This document shows, one piece after another, positions 26,741-34,188 of a DNA stretch of 56,818 bases. The notes below the pieces were generated by a model. That model was not told the origin of the DNA and made no database searches. It worked only from the letters and a program-made list of their open reading frames with translations. Each line of letters opens with the position of its first letter. Within the stretch, counting starts at the first letter, position 1. This stretch comes from Desulfosporosinus sp. I2. Its GTDB lineage: Bacteria > Bacillota > Desulfitobacteriia > Desulfitobacteriales > Desulfitobacteriaceae. The stretch lies in the NCBI RefSeq assembly GCF_000960765.1, contig NZ_JYNH01000018.1, positions 1 through 56,818 of the forward strand, written 5' to 3'. The translations under genes and the position numbers were made by a program.

Positions 26741-27062
26741 CTCCTCCTTTCCTTCGCCGATTTCACAAGGCTACTCTTCAAATCCACCTAATGCATGTCC
26801 TACCCGTTCTTCACTCTGTCCCGAATCGTCCATGGATCCCGAGAATCCAGAGGTTTGGAATTATGGATTTACACGTATCGTAACTTTCTGGCAATCACCG
26901 CCCTTAGGAGCAAGCATTTTAGGGATTACCTTCTTCTTCTTAATTGCTTTCTTCTCCAATGCCCTCTTAGAATCAGTGAACCCAGTGAACCTTGGCATTA
27001 CCGTTACTATAGGCACATTGGGACTACTTTCATTAGTCACTATTATTCTTTTCCTTCTATGA
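26715..27062 (+). CDS. Hypothetical membrane protein, 115 aa
   Basis: GTG at 26715 with GGGAGG 8 nt upstream. The first 50 residues are Ser/Pro/Asn-rich and probably disordered; two membrane segments follow (about 64-85, GASILGITFFFLIAFFSNAL, and 92-114, LGITVTIGTLGLLSLVTIILF). Last gene of the ylbF-like run; convergent with the Gly/Gln-rich gene across a hairpin. No family recognised. Confidence 0.65.
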   Translation: MSPQIQSYNSSFPSPISQGYSSNPPNACPTRSSLCPESSMDPENPEVWNYGFTRIVTFWQSPPLGASILGITFFFLIAFFSNALLESVNPVNLGITVTIGTLGLLSLVTIILFLL

Positions 27063-27068
27063 AAAGAA

Positions 27069-27100
27069 GCAGGGGATTCAACTATCCTTGAATCACCTGC
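27069..27100. terminator. Convergent terminator hairpin
   Basis: GCAGG(G)GATTCAA pairs with TTGAATC(A)CCTGC around a 5-nt loop, between the stops at 27062 (plus) and 27109 (minus). On the minus strand it is followed by TTCTTTTC. Confidence 0.65.
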
Positions 27101-27108
27101 TCACTAAA

Positions 27109-28026
27109 TTATTGTTGCCCCATCGGTGGAATCGGTGGGTTCTGCGGAATAGTAGTCTCCGTTGAAACACCCATTTGATTTAAAGATTGAAGAAATTCCG
27201 GACTGACTGGGGCAACTTCCGGACTGTTTGGTGCTTTTTTTCCACCACCAAACAGTCCAGTGATCTTCCCCCAAACTGTGGTAGCTGTTGTCTTCATCGG
27301 ACCAAGAAAACTCATCACTCCCATGGGTTCTTTGACCTTCAAGAGAATTGTCCCCTGCGGAGCTTGCCCAAGTTGAGCCGGATTTTCCAACGAAACCACG
27401 ACTCGACTGTAATGATGAAGTGGAACTGGACTTTGGAAATGTGCCCGATAAACTCCATTTCCGACCTGCCTCAAAACCCCTACCAGAAATCCAGTCTTCC
27501 CTTTATCATCCACCAGATAAGCAGCATACACCCCTGTTTGCCCTTGCCTGAGGAACATCTGTGGAGCCGGTAAATTAGCAATCAGCAGAAAACTATTATC
27601 CGGCGAGATGGTAGCTACACCATTGCCATTAATCCCTTCTTGAGCTGCCTGCAATATAAGTTGACGAACTTGCCCTTGATTAGGTCCTTGTCCCTGATAA
27701 TATGCCATACGTTGATCATACCCCTGACCTTGGGGATATCCTCCACCTTGTTGTGAAAATCCAAGGCCGACGCCCTGTGTAGGCGGCGGAGCCTGCCACT
27801 GTGTACCCACAGGTGCTTGTTTCGCTCCTATGAAGCCCCCTCTTAAATTTTGGATTTGTCCATCTTTCTGAAAAAATCCACTCGCTTTAAGTCCTGAACC
27901 TAGTGTATTGCGGATCGAACCCGGAGAGTAACCCGGACCTAATTGACCATTAGGTGATCTAGGGAACCCCTGCGGTCCGATGGGCTGATATGGATCATTA
28001 GGTGTACCCCCACCGAACTTCACCAT
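27109..28026 (-). CDS. Gly/Gln/Pro-rich protein with an anti-sigma-K-like beta domain
   Basis: 305 aa from ATG at 28026 (AAAGGAGGGG upstream). Residues 1-115 are low complexity, rich in Gly, Gln, Pro and Tyr (GGGYPQGQGYDQ). Residues about 135-235 form a compact domain: FLLIANLPAP, TGVYAAYLVDDKGKTGFLVGVLRQ, GNGVYRAHFQSPVPLHHYSRVVVSLEN, PQGTILLKV. The pattern is like the extracytoplasmic domain of RskA-type anti-sigma factors and related spore proteins. The C-terminus is Pro-rich. No membrane helix is present. Likely a spore or envelope structural protein; uncertain. Confidence 0.75.
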   Translation of the reverse strand: MVKFGGGTPNDPYQPIGPQGFPRSPNGQLGPGYSPGSIRNTLGSGLKASGFFQKDGQIQNLRGGFIGAKQAPVGTQWQAPPPTQGVGLGFSQQGGGYPQGQGYDQRMAYYQGQGPNQGQVRQLILQAAQEGINGNGVATISPDNSFLLIANLPAPQMFLRQGQTGVYAAYLVDDKGKTGFLVGVLRQVGNGVYRAHFQSPVPLHHYSRVVVSLENPAQLGQAPQGTILLKVKEPMGVMSFLGPMKTTATTVWGKITGLFGGGKKAPNSPEVAPVSPEFLQSLNQMGVSTETTIPQNPPIPPMGQQ

Positions 28027-28137
28027 GCTCCCCTCCTTTATCAACTTCAATGTAACTTAATATCATAATATGATACTAGGAATGGAAGGGTTCTGAAGAC
28101 AACTCAGTGGGCAGGCTATTAATTAAGGAGGGACAGT

Positions 28138-29076
28138 ATGCCCAAAAAGATCGTGTCACCACTCTCAAAAACTTTAACACGCCGTACTTTTTTCCAAAGA
28201 GTCGGCGGTTTTATTGCTAGTCATTGGTTACTGACATCAACGCCTTTTGTCGGTGCGGGAGTCCTCGGCTGGGCTGGCCACGATACCCTTTCCTTAAGAC
28301 ATCGACAGTTTGATTTGTTTTACCCCAACCTGCCGAATGCCTTAGAAGGAAAAACAATCTGCCAACTCAGTGATCTTCATCTCGAAACCTTGCGCATTTC
28401 CCCCGAAAGTATTTATGAGGGTGTGATGGTTCAGAAACCTGATCTCATTGTGATTACTGGGGATATAATTTCTGACCGCACGGATTTAGATAAATTAAAT
28501 CCATATTTAAGCGGCCTCACTGCCCCCTACGGGAAATTTGTGGTCATGGGGAACAACGATTATAGCCACCTTTCCCACACTCTTATGAAGCGATACCTGC
28601 AACAGTTTAAAACCCTAGGGTGGACTCCCTTACTTAATGAAGCCTCTTATTTACCAACCCTCAAACTATGGGTCATAGGGATAGACGACCCAGCCACCGC
28701 CCATGATAATGTAGATCTGGCTTATCAAAAAATCCTTTCATCCCCTGCCACTCAATCTAACCCAACCTTTCGTCTAGCCTTAGCCCATTCCACAGATTGT
28801 CTCGACGACGTGGTGAAATACGGAGCAGAACTTTTCCTCACCGGGCATACCCACGGAGGACAAATCCGCTTACCGGGACTCCAACCCCTCATTACCAACA
28901 CCTATCTGGGAGACCACGGATTCTACGAAGGTTACCATGTCATTAACGGCATTCCTCTCTACATTAACTCCGGGATCGGTGAAAGCATCATTCCTATACG
29001 CCTTAATGTCCCCCCCGAAATTGCCTTCTTCACCTTACACCAAGGGGATGCACCGCCGAGACATCAAGAAAAGTAA
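28138..29076 (+). CDS. Metallophosphoesterase, YkuE-like, with Tat-type signal
   Basis: 312 aa, ATG at 28138 after AAGGAGG. The N-terminus has a twin-arginine motif (LTRRTFFQRVG) before a hydrophobic stretch, so export by Tat is likely. Calcineurin-like motifs: QLSDLHLE, ITGDIISD, MGNNDY (Asn in place of the usual His of GNHD), LAHSTD and FLTGHTHGGQIRLPG. YkuE-type enzymes sit at the cell wall in Bacillus. Followed by a hairpin terminator. Confidence 0.92.
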   Translation: MPKKIVSPLSKTLTRRTFFQRVGGFIASHWLLTSTPFVGAGVLGWAGHDTLSLRHRQFDLFYPNLPNALEGKTICQLSDLHLETLRISPESIYEGVMVQKPDLIVITGDIISDRTDLDKLNPYLSGLTAPYGKFVVMGNNDYSHLSHTLMKRYLQQFKTLGWTPLLNEASYLPTLKLWVIGIDDPATAHDNVDLAYQKILSSPATQSNPTFRLALAHSTDCLDDVVKYGAELFLTGHTHGGQIRLPGLQPLITNTYLGDHGFYEGYHVINGIPLYINSGIGESIIPIRLNVPPEIAFFTLHQGDAPPRHQEK

Positions 29077-29103
29077 ACAAAATATCCATTTTTCATGAGA
29101 AAA

Positions 29104-29134
29104 GGTCCCACAACTTATTATTAGTTGCGGGACC
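29104..29134 (+). terminator. Terminator after the phosphoesterase gene
   Basis: GGTCCC(A)CAACT pairs with AGTTG(C)GGGACC, 28 nt after the stop at 29076. Confidence 0.6.
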
Positions 29135-29154
29135 TATTACGTTTCCGTAACCCA

Positions 29155-29385
29155 ACACATTGCACATTAAAATGTACCTCTCCCCAACACGTTATCTCAG
29201 AAAAGGGCGAAATAGTTCATATCATGGAAGTCAAGTGCAAGCCGAGAACCGTCTCTAACTTGACTAACTTTCCTATTTTCTTCAGCATAGCAAACAAAAC
29301 GTCCCCTTGCCATACTCAACTTGCATACTTGCAACCGTATCTAGGACTCGAGCCAGACGGTGCACATAAAATGTGCCGTCTCCCA
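29155..29385. repeat. Degenerate REP-like hairpins (ACATT-AA-AATGT and GCACAT-AAA-ATGTGC)
   Basis: Two related units: ACATTAAAATGT followed by ACCTCTCCCC (29164-29185), and GACGGTGCACATAAAATGTG followed by CCGTCTCCC (29356-29384). Between them are further degraded words (GAACCGTCTC, ACGTCCCCTTG) and an inverted GTCAAGT/ACTTGAC pair. The shared ACC(T)GTCCC-type tail links them to the arrays at 5112 and 11160. Confidence 0.55.
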
Positions 29386-29444
29386 AATCTTTCCTTCGTC
29401 TTTCGTTCTTCGTTCTTCGTCCTTCCGTTCCCCGACCCAAGCCC

Positions 29445-29785
29445 GGGACGCAGTATCACACGAGCGCGACGTCTTTACGTAAGCAGAATTGCAAACTTCC
29501 GTTCAAACGACCGACCCCAGATACGGGGCAGTGTACAAGGATGTACACTGCCGCCAATGCGCCAAGGTCCCTTCTCGCCGTCCATGGCTACAGGGACACT
29601 TGTCCATCCATGGACGGCGGATGGCGCTTTTGGCACGATAGTCTCCAGTGGAGATTATCGCCGTAGGCGCATTCTTTAAAATAATACTATATCGCCGGAG
29701 GATGGACCCCGCACCCCATAGCAGGAGCTTGAACGGTTAGTTTGCTCTGCGTCGTAAGCACCGAGCGCTGTGTGATACAAGTCCC
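29445..29785. repeat. Large palindromic element C (structured, about 340 bp)
   Basis: Outer arms GGGAC-gca-GTATCACAC (29445-29461) and GTGTGATAC-aa-GTCCC (29770-29785) start a long imperfect stem that continues for about 70 bp. Inside is a perfect 9-bp hairpin GCAGTGTAC-AAGGAT-GTACACTGC (29528-29551), then GCCAATGCGCCA / TGGCGCTTTTGGC enclosing an extra branched region with an 11-bp GCCGTCCATGG/CCATGGACGGC stem. It ends 2 nt before the stop codon at 29788. Architecture as in elements A and B with one additional domain. Confidence 0.75.
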
Positions 29786-29787
29786 CA

Positions 29788-30834
29788 CTAAATACTAAAC
29801 GTATGGTTTCCAATGCGTTTGACAACGGTACGACTTTTTATCCAATCATCTGTGGCGAGACGGGGATTGTAATAGAATATTGCCCCGTTGGTTGGATCTA
29901 AGCCAGAAAGTGCCGCTTCAGCTGCTTTGTAGGCCTGATCATTTGGATCTAAATGAATCTGCCGATCATTAACTGCGGTGAAGGCACCAGACTGATAAAC
30001 AATATTTCGTATGGTTTTTGGAAAACGAGGATCTTTCAAACGATTAAGTACAACTGCTCCTACAGCCACTTGCCCCAAAAAGTCTTCGCCCCGGGCCTCA
30101 CCATAAATGACGCGAGTTAACAATTCAACTTCCTCTTTGGTGACTAAGCGACCTAACCCTCGAGAGTGAATCTGATTATCAGAAGTCATTACTAAAGCTG
30201 CCTCATTATTCACGAGTTTAGATCGGTCATCTTTGATATCGGCGAGCTCACTAGTTGAGAAGATTTTTGTTGGCTCTGTGTTTGTGTTTACAAATATCTC
30301 ATACGTCCTTATTTTTGACTCTGGTTGGGACGGATGAACTTCACTTGAGGTAGAGGTTATCGAATTTTGATTAGTAACTCCAGCAAACAATGGTATTTTA
30401 CGCAATACACTGACCCACCAAGGAGTATAAGTTACGTTCTCCGCTGTTTTAGCTTCAGTCACGGTTACCGGAACTTCAGCCACTATTTTCGAAACTTCTT
30501 CCCTATAAACCATTATATCAATGATTTGTGGATCTTCAGTTTTCGTTGGAATCTCTCGATTTGGTATCAAGATAGATTGCCCTTCTCCAATTTGATTTGG
30601 GCTTTTCAACTGATTTAGACTTACTAATTCTTCAACGGTTGTCTGAAATCTTTGTGCGAGATCCCAAAGAGTGTCACCTCGTTGAACTACAAGTCTATTG
30701 GTCTCTATAGCTGGCAACGCCCTAAGTTCGCTTCCTTTTCCCAGAACAGGATAGATACTCGCTTGCCACAGAAACAAGCAAATTACCCCATACAGGAATA
30801 TCGCCGTGGATTTCCGACATTGTCGGTGTGGCAA
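29788..30834 (-). CDS. LysM-domain cell wall hydrolase, SleB/CwlJ (Hydrolase_2) type
   Basis: 348 aa from TTG at 30834, which has AGAGGTG 6 nt upstream (the GTG at 30843 is inside that site). Signal peptide at about 10-32. LysM at about 47-92 (LVVQRGDTLWDLAQRFQTTVEELVSLNQL). A linker of about 135 residues follows, then the SleB-like domain (about 230-348) with the catalytic Glu in RVIYGEARGEDFLGQVAVGAVVLNR and HLDPNDQAYKAAEAALSGLDPTNGAIFYYNP. Such enzymes degrade spore cortex peptidoglycan during germination or act in spore-wall assembly. Element C lies directly after the stop. Confidence 0.93.
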   Translation of the reverse strand: MPHRQCRKSTAIFLYGVICLFLWQASIYPVLGKGSELRALPAIETNRLVVQRGDTLWDLAQRFQTTVEELVSLNQLKSPNQIGEGQSILIPNREIPTKTEDPQIIDIMVYREEVSKIVAEVPVTVTEAKTAENVTYTPWWVSVLRKIPLFAGVTNQNSITSTSSEVHPSQPESKIRTYEIFVNTNTEPTKIFSTSELADIKDDRSKLVNNEAALVMTSDNQIHSRGLGRLVTKEEVELLTRVIYGEARGEDFLGQVAVGAVVLNRLKDPRFPKTIRNIVYQSGAFTAVNDRQIHLDPNDQAYKAAEAALSGLDPTNGAIFYYNPRLATDDWIKSRTVVKRIGNHTFSI

Positions 30835-31065
30835 AAAAATCACCTCTTAAATCTTAGACTATTTCTAGTCTTTCCCAATTAAGGTGAGTTTTATAACAAC
30901 ACGACAATTAAACCTATGATTGTGTCGATTTTATGAACATTGCCACTAACAATGTTTGCATTATCATAATCCAAATAAGACTACATATATTTAACCAGGC
31001 TGAGAAAAAATAGCTTTAAGGAACTGTTTTATATTATCGAATTTAGTTCAGTAAGTGAGGTGAGG

Positions 31066-31461
31066 TTGATCAATATTTGGGCTATAGTAAAAAACCTGCT
31101 TCTATCGTTTTCCGACCCTGAAGAGGCTCCGCTCAGCGAGGAGGAGCGCTTACTTGCAGAAATTGAAGAAACAAAGGAAAAAATGAACTATGCCTGGGAT
31201 CGACTAAACTATGCAGCTCCGGAATACGTTGAAATTGCCGTACTCGAACTTCTCATCATCGAAACTCAATTTGGGCTTCTTAACAAACGTTATCGTTTAT
31301 TACTTGGAGTTGAAGACGAATCTCCCTTATTTTTGCCTCCAACAGCCAGGGCATTATCTTATTCTATGGTAAGCAGGCGCCAAAACCATGCGTTTTATGG
31401 GTCTTTTTATAATCCGACCCCCGAAACTCCCTTATTAGATTCAAATAAGCCCTTCAACTAG
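31066..31461 (+). CDS. DUF2508 (YaaL-like) family protein
   Basis: 131 aa if started at TTG 31066 (GAGG 5 nt upstream); a GTG at 31060 is the other option. The domain (about residues 25-88) shows LSEEERLLAEIEETKEKMNYAWDRLNYAAPEYVEIAVLELLIIETQFGLLNKRYR, a conserved helical hairpin. In Bacillus the homologue precedes bofA. The C-terminal 45 residues are an extension not usual in the family. It stands alone here. Confidence 0.82.
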   Translation: MINIWAIVKNLLLSFSDPEEAPLSEEERLLAEIEETKEKMNYAWDRLNYAAPEYVEIAVLELLIIETQFGLLNKRYRLLLGVEDESPLFLPPTARALSYSMVSRRQNHAFYGSFYNPTPETPLLDSNKPFN

Positions 31462-31550
31462 TGACGCAAAGTCCCATATCAATCATGCTAGAACCATCCT
31501 CATCCAATGGCCCTATAATTTAAGCGTCTAGTAAACTGGCCATAAAATTT

Positions 31551-31748
31551 CTAATAGGATAACCTTCCACCTCTAATTGAATATAGACCTTTCCGAGAGG
31601 TTTTTACTTTAAGTAAATCTTGTGGAGCATCATAACGCTCATTTGGAATATGCCCTAAGTCTGTTCCACAATACGGACAATCCCATTCTTTTCCATTCGA
31701 AGAGGAGTATGATTTTCCTTTACACTTGTAACAAATTCTCTTGTTCAT
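31551..31748 (-). CDS. Small zinc-ribbon protein
   Basis: 65 aa, ATG at 31748 with AAAGGGG about 8 nt upstream. Two CxxC knuckles (ICYKCKGKS and WDCPYCGTD) 18 residues apart indicate a structural zinc. The C-terminal half is basic (KVKTSRKGLYSIRGGRLSY), consistent with nucleic-acid or ribosome binding, but no family is recognised. Confidence 0.7.
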   Translation of the reverse strand: MNKRICYKCKGKSYSSSNGKEWDCPYCGTDLGHIPNERYDAPQDLLKVKTSRKGLYSIRGGRLSY

Positions 31749-32282
31749 AATCGGCCCCTTTCATATAATTCACAGCCCGTACCAAACCCTTAATCACTTC
31801 CAAATTATTCCACGTTTTTAATTATACTATGAACATACGGAAATAAAACATAAAGTCGTTCGCCAAATTATCTACAATTTTTCTTATATCTTTGAAATAT
31901 TTCCATATTTAGGACATATACCTGATGATCAAGTGATTGCCGAGAAAGGCTTTAGAAGGCTTGTCGTAACAAGCGTTACAATGTTTTTTTACAAAGTATT
32001 GGTTAATGTCGTACAAGTTCATAGAAATTAGCATAGAAATAGCATCAATTGAAACCTTGAAACCCTTGCATATAGCGGGGGTTTTTTTATAATCGCAGAT
32101 TTCTATATGCTACAATTTTTGTACAGGAAAACTCTGAGGCACAAATATAGAATAGAAATAGAATAATCTTTGTCATATAAGAAAAAATTATATAATAATA
32201 AGACTATTTTCTTCACAGAGAAAAAACTATTGACTTTTGTAAATTATTGGTATATTCTTAGTTTATGAAATGAGGTGTTGAC
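31749..32282. other. AT-rich intergenic region, possible integration scar
   Basis: About 530 bp with no credible gene. It holds repeated ATAGAAAT/ATAGAATAG words, a CTTGT-cgta-ACAAG hairpin near 31970, and a terminator at 32060-32088. The layout (short repeats, orphan terminator, then a solitary ATPase) resembles the edge of a lost mobile element; no integrase remains. Confidence 0.4.
32060..32088 (+). terminator. Orphan terminator
   Basis: AAACCC, an 11-13 nt loop, GGGTTT and seven Ts on the plus strand. No intact plus-strand gene lies upstream of it. Confidence 0.6.
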
Positions 32283-33500
32283 TTGATCCAACGCGAAGAG
32301 TATCTAGATCAGCTTATCGTCGGACGCGAGAAGCAAATCATCAAGGTGGTAACCGGCGTTCGGCGCTGCGGAAAGTCCACTCTTTTTGCCTTGTATATCG
32401 ACTATTTAAAATCTACTGGCGTTTCCGAAGATCGGATTATTTACGTTAATCTTGAAGACGTGGAACATGAGAACCTATTGGGCTACAAAGCGTTATACGA
32501 CTACGTGAAGGAACGTCTGTGCAAGGATAAATATACTTATGTTTTTATTGATGAGGTACAAAGCTGTAAATCCTTTGAGAAGGCAATAAACAGCCTGTTT
32601 ATTAAACCAAATGTGGATGTCTATATCACTGGCTCAAATGCTTACATGCTTTCTGGCGAGCTGGCGACGCTGCTTTCCGGACGCTACGTCACTATTGATA
32701 TGCTTCCCTTGTCTTTTAAAGAGTACTGTGAAGCCTCTAATAGTGCTGAAAAAACTATACGGGAAAACTTTAACGATTATCTTCGATTCGGCTCTTTCCC
32801 TTATGTCGCCATACTTGAACGCAGCGATGCTGTCGTTATACCATATTTAGACGGTATCTACAGCACGATCTTGTTAAAGGATGTTGCTAAACGGGAAGGC
32901 ATAACCGACGTTTCTCTCCTGGAAAACATCATTAAATTTGTCGCTGCAAGCGTCGGAAGTCCTATCTCGACTAAAAAAATCAGCGATACTATTAACTCAA
33001 GCGGCCGGAAGATTTCGGTCAACACTGTAGGACATTACCTGCGTGCTCTGACAGACAGTTATATTTTCTATAAAGTTGAGCGCTACGACATCAAAGGCAG
33101 ACAGCATCTGAAAACACTGGGCAAATACTATCTAGTAGACTCCGGCATCCGTAATATGCTGCTTTCCAGTTCATCCTCTGACCTTGGTCACATGATTGAA
33201 AACGTGGTATACCTAGAGTTACTCAGACGTGGGTATAAGGTCAATATCGGCAAACTCTACGAAAAAGAGGTTGATTTCGTCGCTAGAGACATGAATGGAA
33301 TAACCTACTACCAGGTATCTGCCTCGGTACTCGATGAAAGTACTTTGAAGCGCGAACTGGAACCTCTGCAGAAAATTGCGGACAATTATTCAAAGATTCT
33401 TCTAACCCTTGACGATATTGTCGTCGGAAGAAATTTTGCAGGTATCCACCATCTCAATCTGCTCGACTGGCTTCAGAAAACCTATAAAAGAGAGCTGTAA
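32283..33500 (+). CDS. AAA-type ATPase with DUF4143 domain
   Basis: 405 aa, TTG start at 32283 (GAGGTG 5 nt upstream). Walker A VTGVRRCGKSTLF (residues 23-35, Lys31), Walker B YVFIDEVQ (Asp90-Glu91), sensor TGSNAYML, and LSGRYVTIDMLPLSFKEY typical of this group. The C-terminal part (about 200-390) is a DUF4143 with a PD-(D/E)XK-like core (MIENVVYLELLRRGYKVNIG...EVDFVAR). These proteins are widespread and solitary; the role is unknown, possibly in defence or mobile-element biology. Base composition is less AT-rich than the flanks, which supports acquisition by transfer. Confidence 0.9.
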   Translation: MIQREEYLDQLIVGREKQIIKVVTGVRRCGKSTLFALYIDYLKSTGVSEDRIIYVNLEDVEHENLLGYKALYDYVKERLCKDKYTYVFIDEVQSCKSFEKAINSLFIKPNVDVYITGSNAYMLSGELATLLSGRYVTIDMLPLSFKEYCEASNSAEKTIRENFNDYLRFGSFPYVAILERSDAVVIPYLDGIYSTILLKDVAKREGITDVSLLENIIKFVAASVGSPISTKKISDTINSSGRKISVNTVGHYLRALTDSYIFYKVERYDIKGRQHLKTLGKYYLVDSGIRNMLLSSSSSDLGHMIENVVYLELLRRGYKVNIGKLYEKEVDFVARDMNGITYYQVSASVLDESTLKRELEPLQKIADNYSKILLTLDDIVVGRNFAGIHHLNLLDWLQKTYKREL

Positions 33501-33502
33501 AG

Positions 33503-33551
33503 AAGCAAGAGGCCTCTGTTTTTGTTTAAGACAGAGGCCTCTTGCTTTTCG
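33503..33551. terminator. Convergent terminator, 17-bp perfect stem
   Basis: AAGCAAGAGGCCTCTGT (33503-33519) pairs with 33531-33547, followed by TTTTC on the plus strand. It serves the ATPase gene and probably also tetR from the other side. Confidence 0.8.
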
Positions 33552-33562
33552 GTAACGCTTAT

Positions 33563-34138
33563 TTATTTAAGCCCCTTTAATAGCACATCTACAATCCCTT
33601 GATGATCAATTTTAGCTAGAGGTTGGGGATCCATCAAAACCCTTTGCTTAGAAAACAGATCGAGAGCTCCGGCAATACAGTAGGTAGCAAGTTCTTCATC
33701 GAGATCCTCTCGAATCTCCCCTTTTAGTTTAGCTGCATGAACCATTTCTGTGTAATTTTTTAGGATAGCTAGATGTTCGGCAAAGAGCTGAACTCGCATT
33801 TCCTTAGAAAGAGTATTAACTTGCATAAAGATTTGCACGATATCCATATGCCCGTTGAGAAATTCGGTATTAAAGCGAGCGCAGTTTCGAAGCTTTTCCT
33901 CAATCGTTTCCCCTCGGGTCATGCTCTCTTTTAGCCCAAGGCGATACTCTTCTACGCTGAATTTAAGGATCTCTTCATATAAACGTTCTTTACTTTCAAA
34001 ATACTCATAAATTGTGCCTTTACCAATACCCGCTTCTTTAGCGATAGACTCCATCTTTGCGCCGTCGAAGCCATGTTCAGAAAAAACTCGAATTGAGGCT
34101 TTGATAATGTCTGTCTGTTTCTCTTCTCGCGACGCCAT
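33563..34138 (-). CDS. TetR family repressor of the RND efflux operon
   Basis: 191 aa from ATG at 34138 (MASREEKQ), with AAAGGAG 9 nt upstream; the frame to 34186 has no ribosome site. N-terminal helix-turn-helix: IIKASIRVFSEHGFDGAKMESIAKEAGIGKGTIYEYFESKERL. The ligand domain is typical in size. It is the last gene after the pump gene, and the two ACCGAnnnnTCGGT palindromes at 38580 and 41201, upstream of the adaptor and TolC-like genes, are likely binding sites, giving autoregulation. Confidence 0.92.
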   Translation of the reverse strand: MASREEKQTDIIKASIRVFSEHGFDGAKMESIAKEAGIGKGTIYEYFESKERLYEEILKFSVEEYRLGLKESMTRGETIEEKLRNCARFNTEFLNGHMDIVQIFMQVNTLSKEMRVQLFAEHLAILKNYTEMVHAAKLKGEIREDLDEELATYCIAGALDLFSKQRVLMDPQPLAKIDHQGIVDVLLKGLK

Positions 34139-34188
34139 TGATATTATCTCCTTTAAGCTAATAACGTTGTATTCATCGAACTTCACCT

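Noticed and set aside
26359-26787. 142-codon open frame antisense to the Pro/Phe-rich gene
   Set aside because: It has no convincing ribosome site, and the plus-strand gene has AAAGGAGG and fits in a row of same-strand genes. A protein-like composition (PGAPG, TGPNPCPG) is explained by the mirrored Pro/Gly codons.
29125-29679. 184-codon open frame across the REP-like repeats and element C
   Set aside because: It is composed of repeat sequence with no recognisable domain, and ends within the palindrome.
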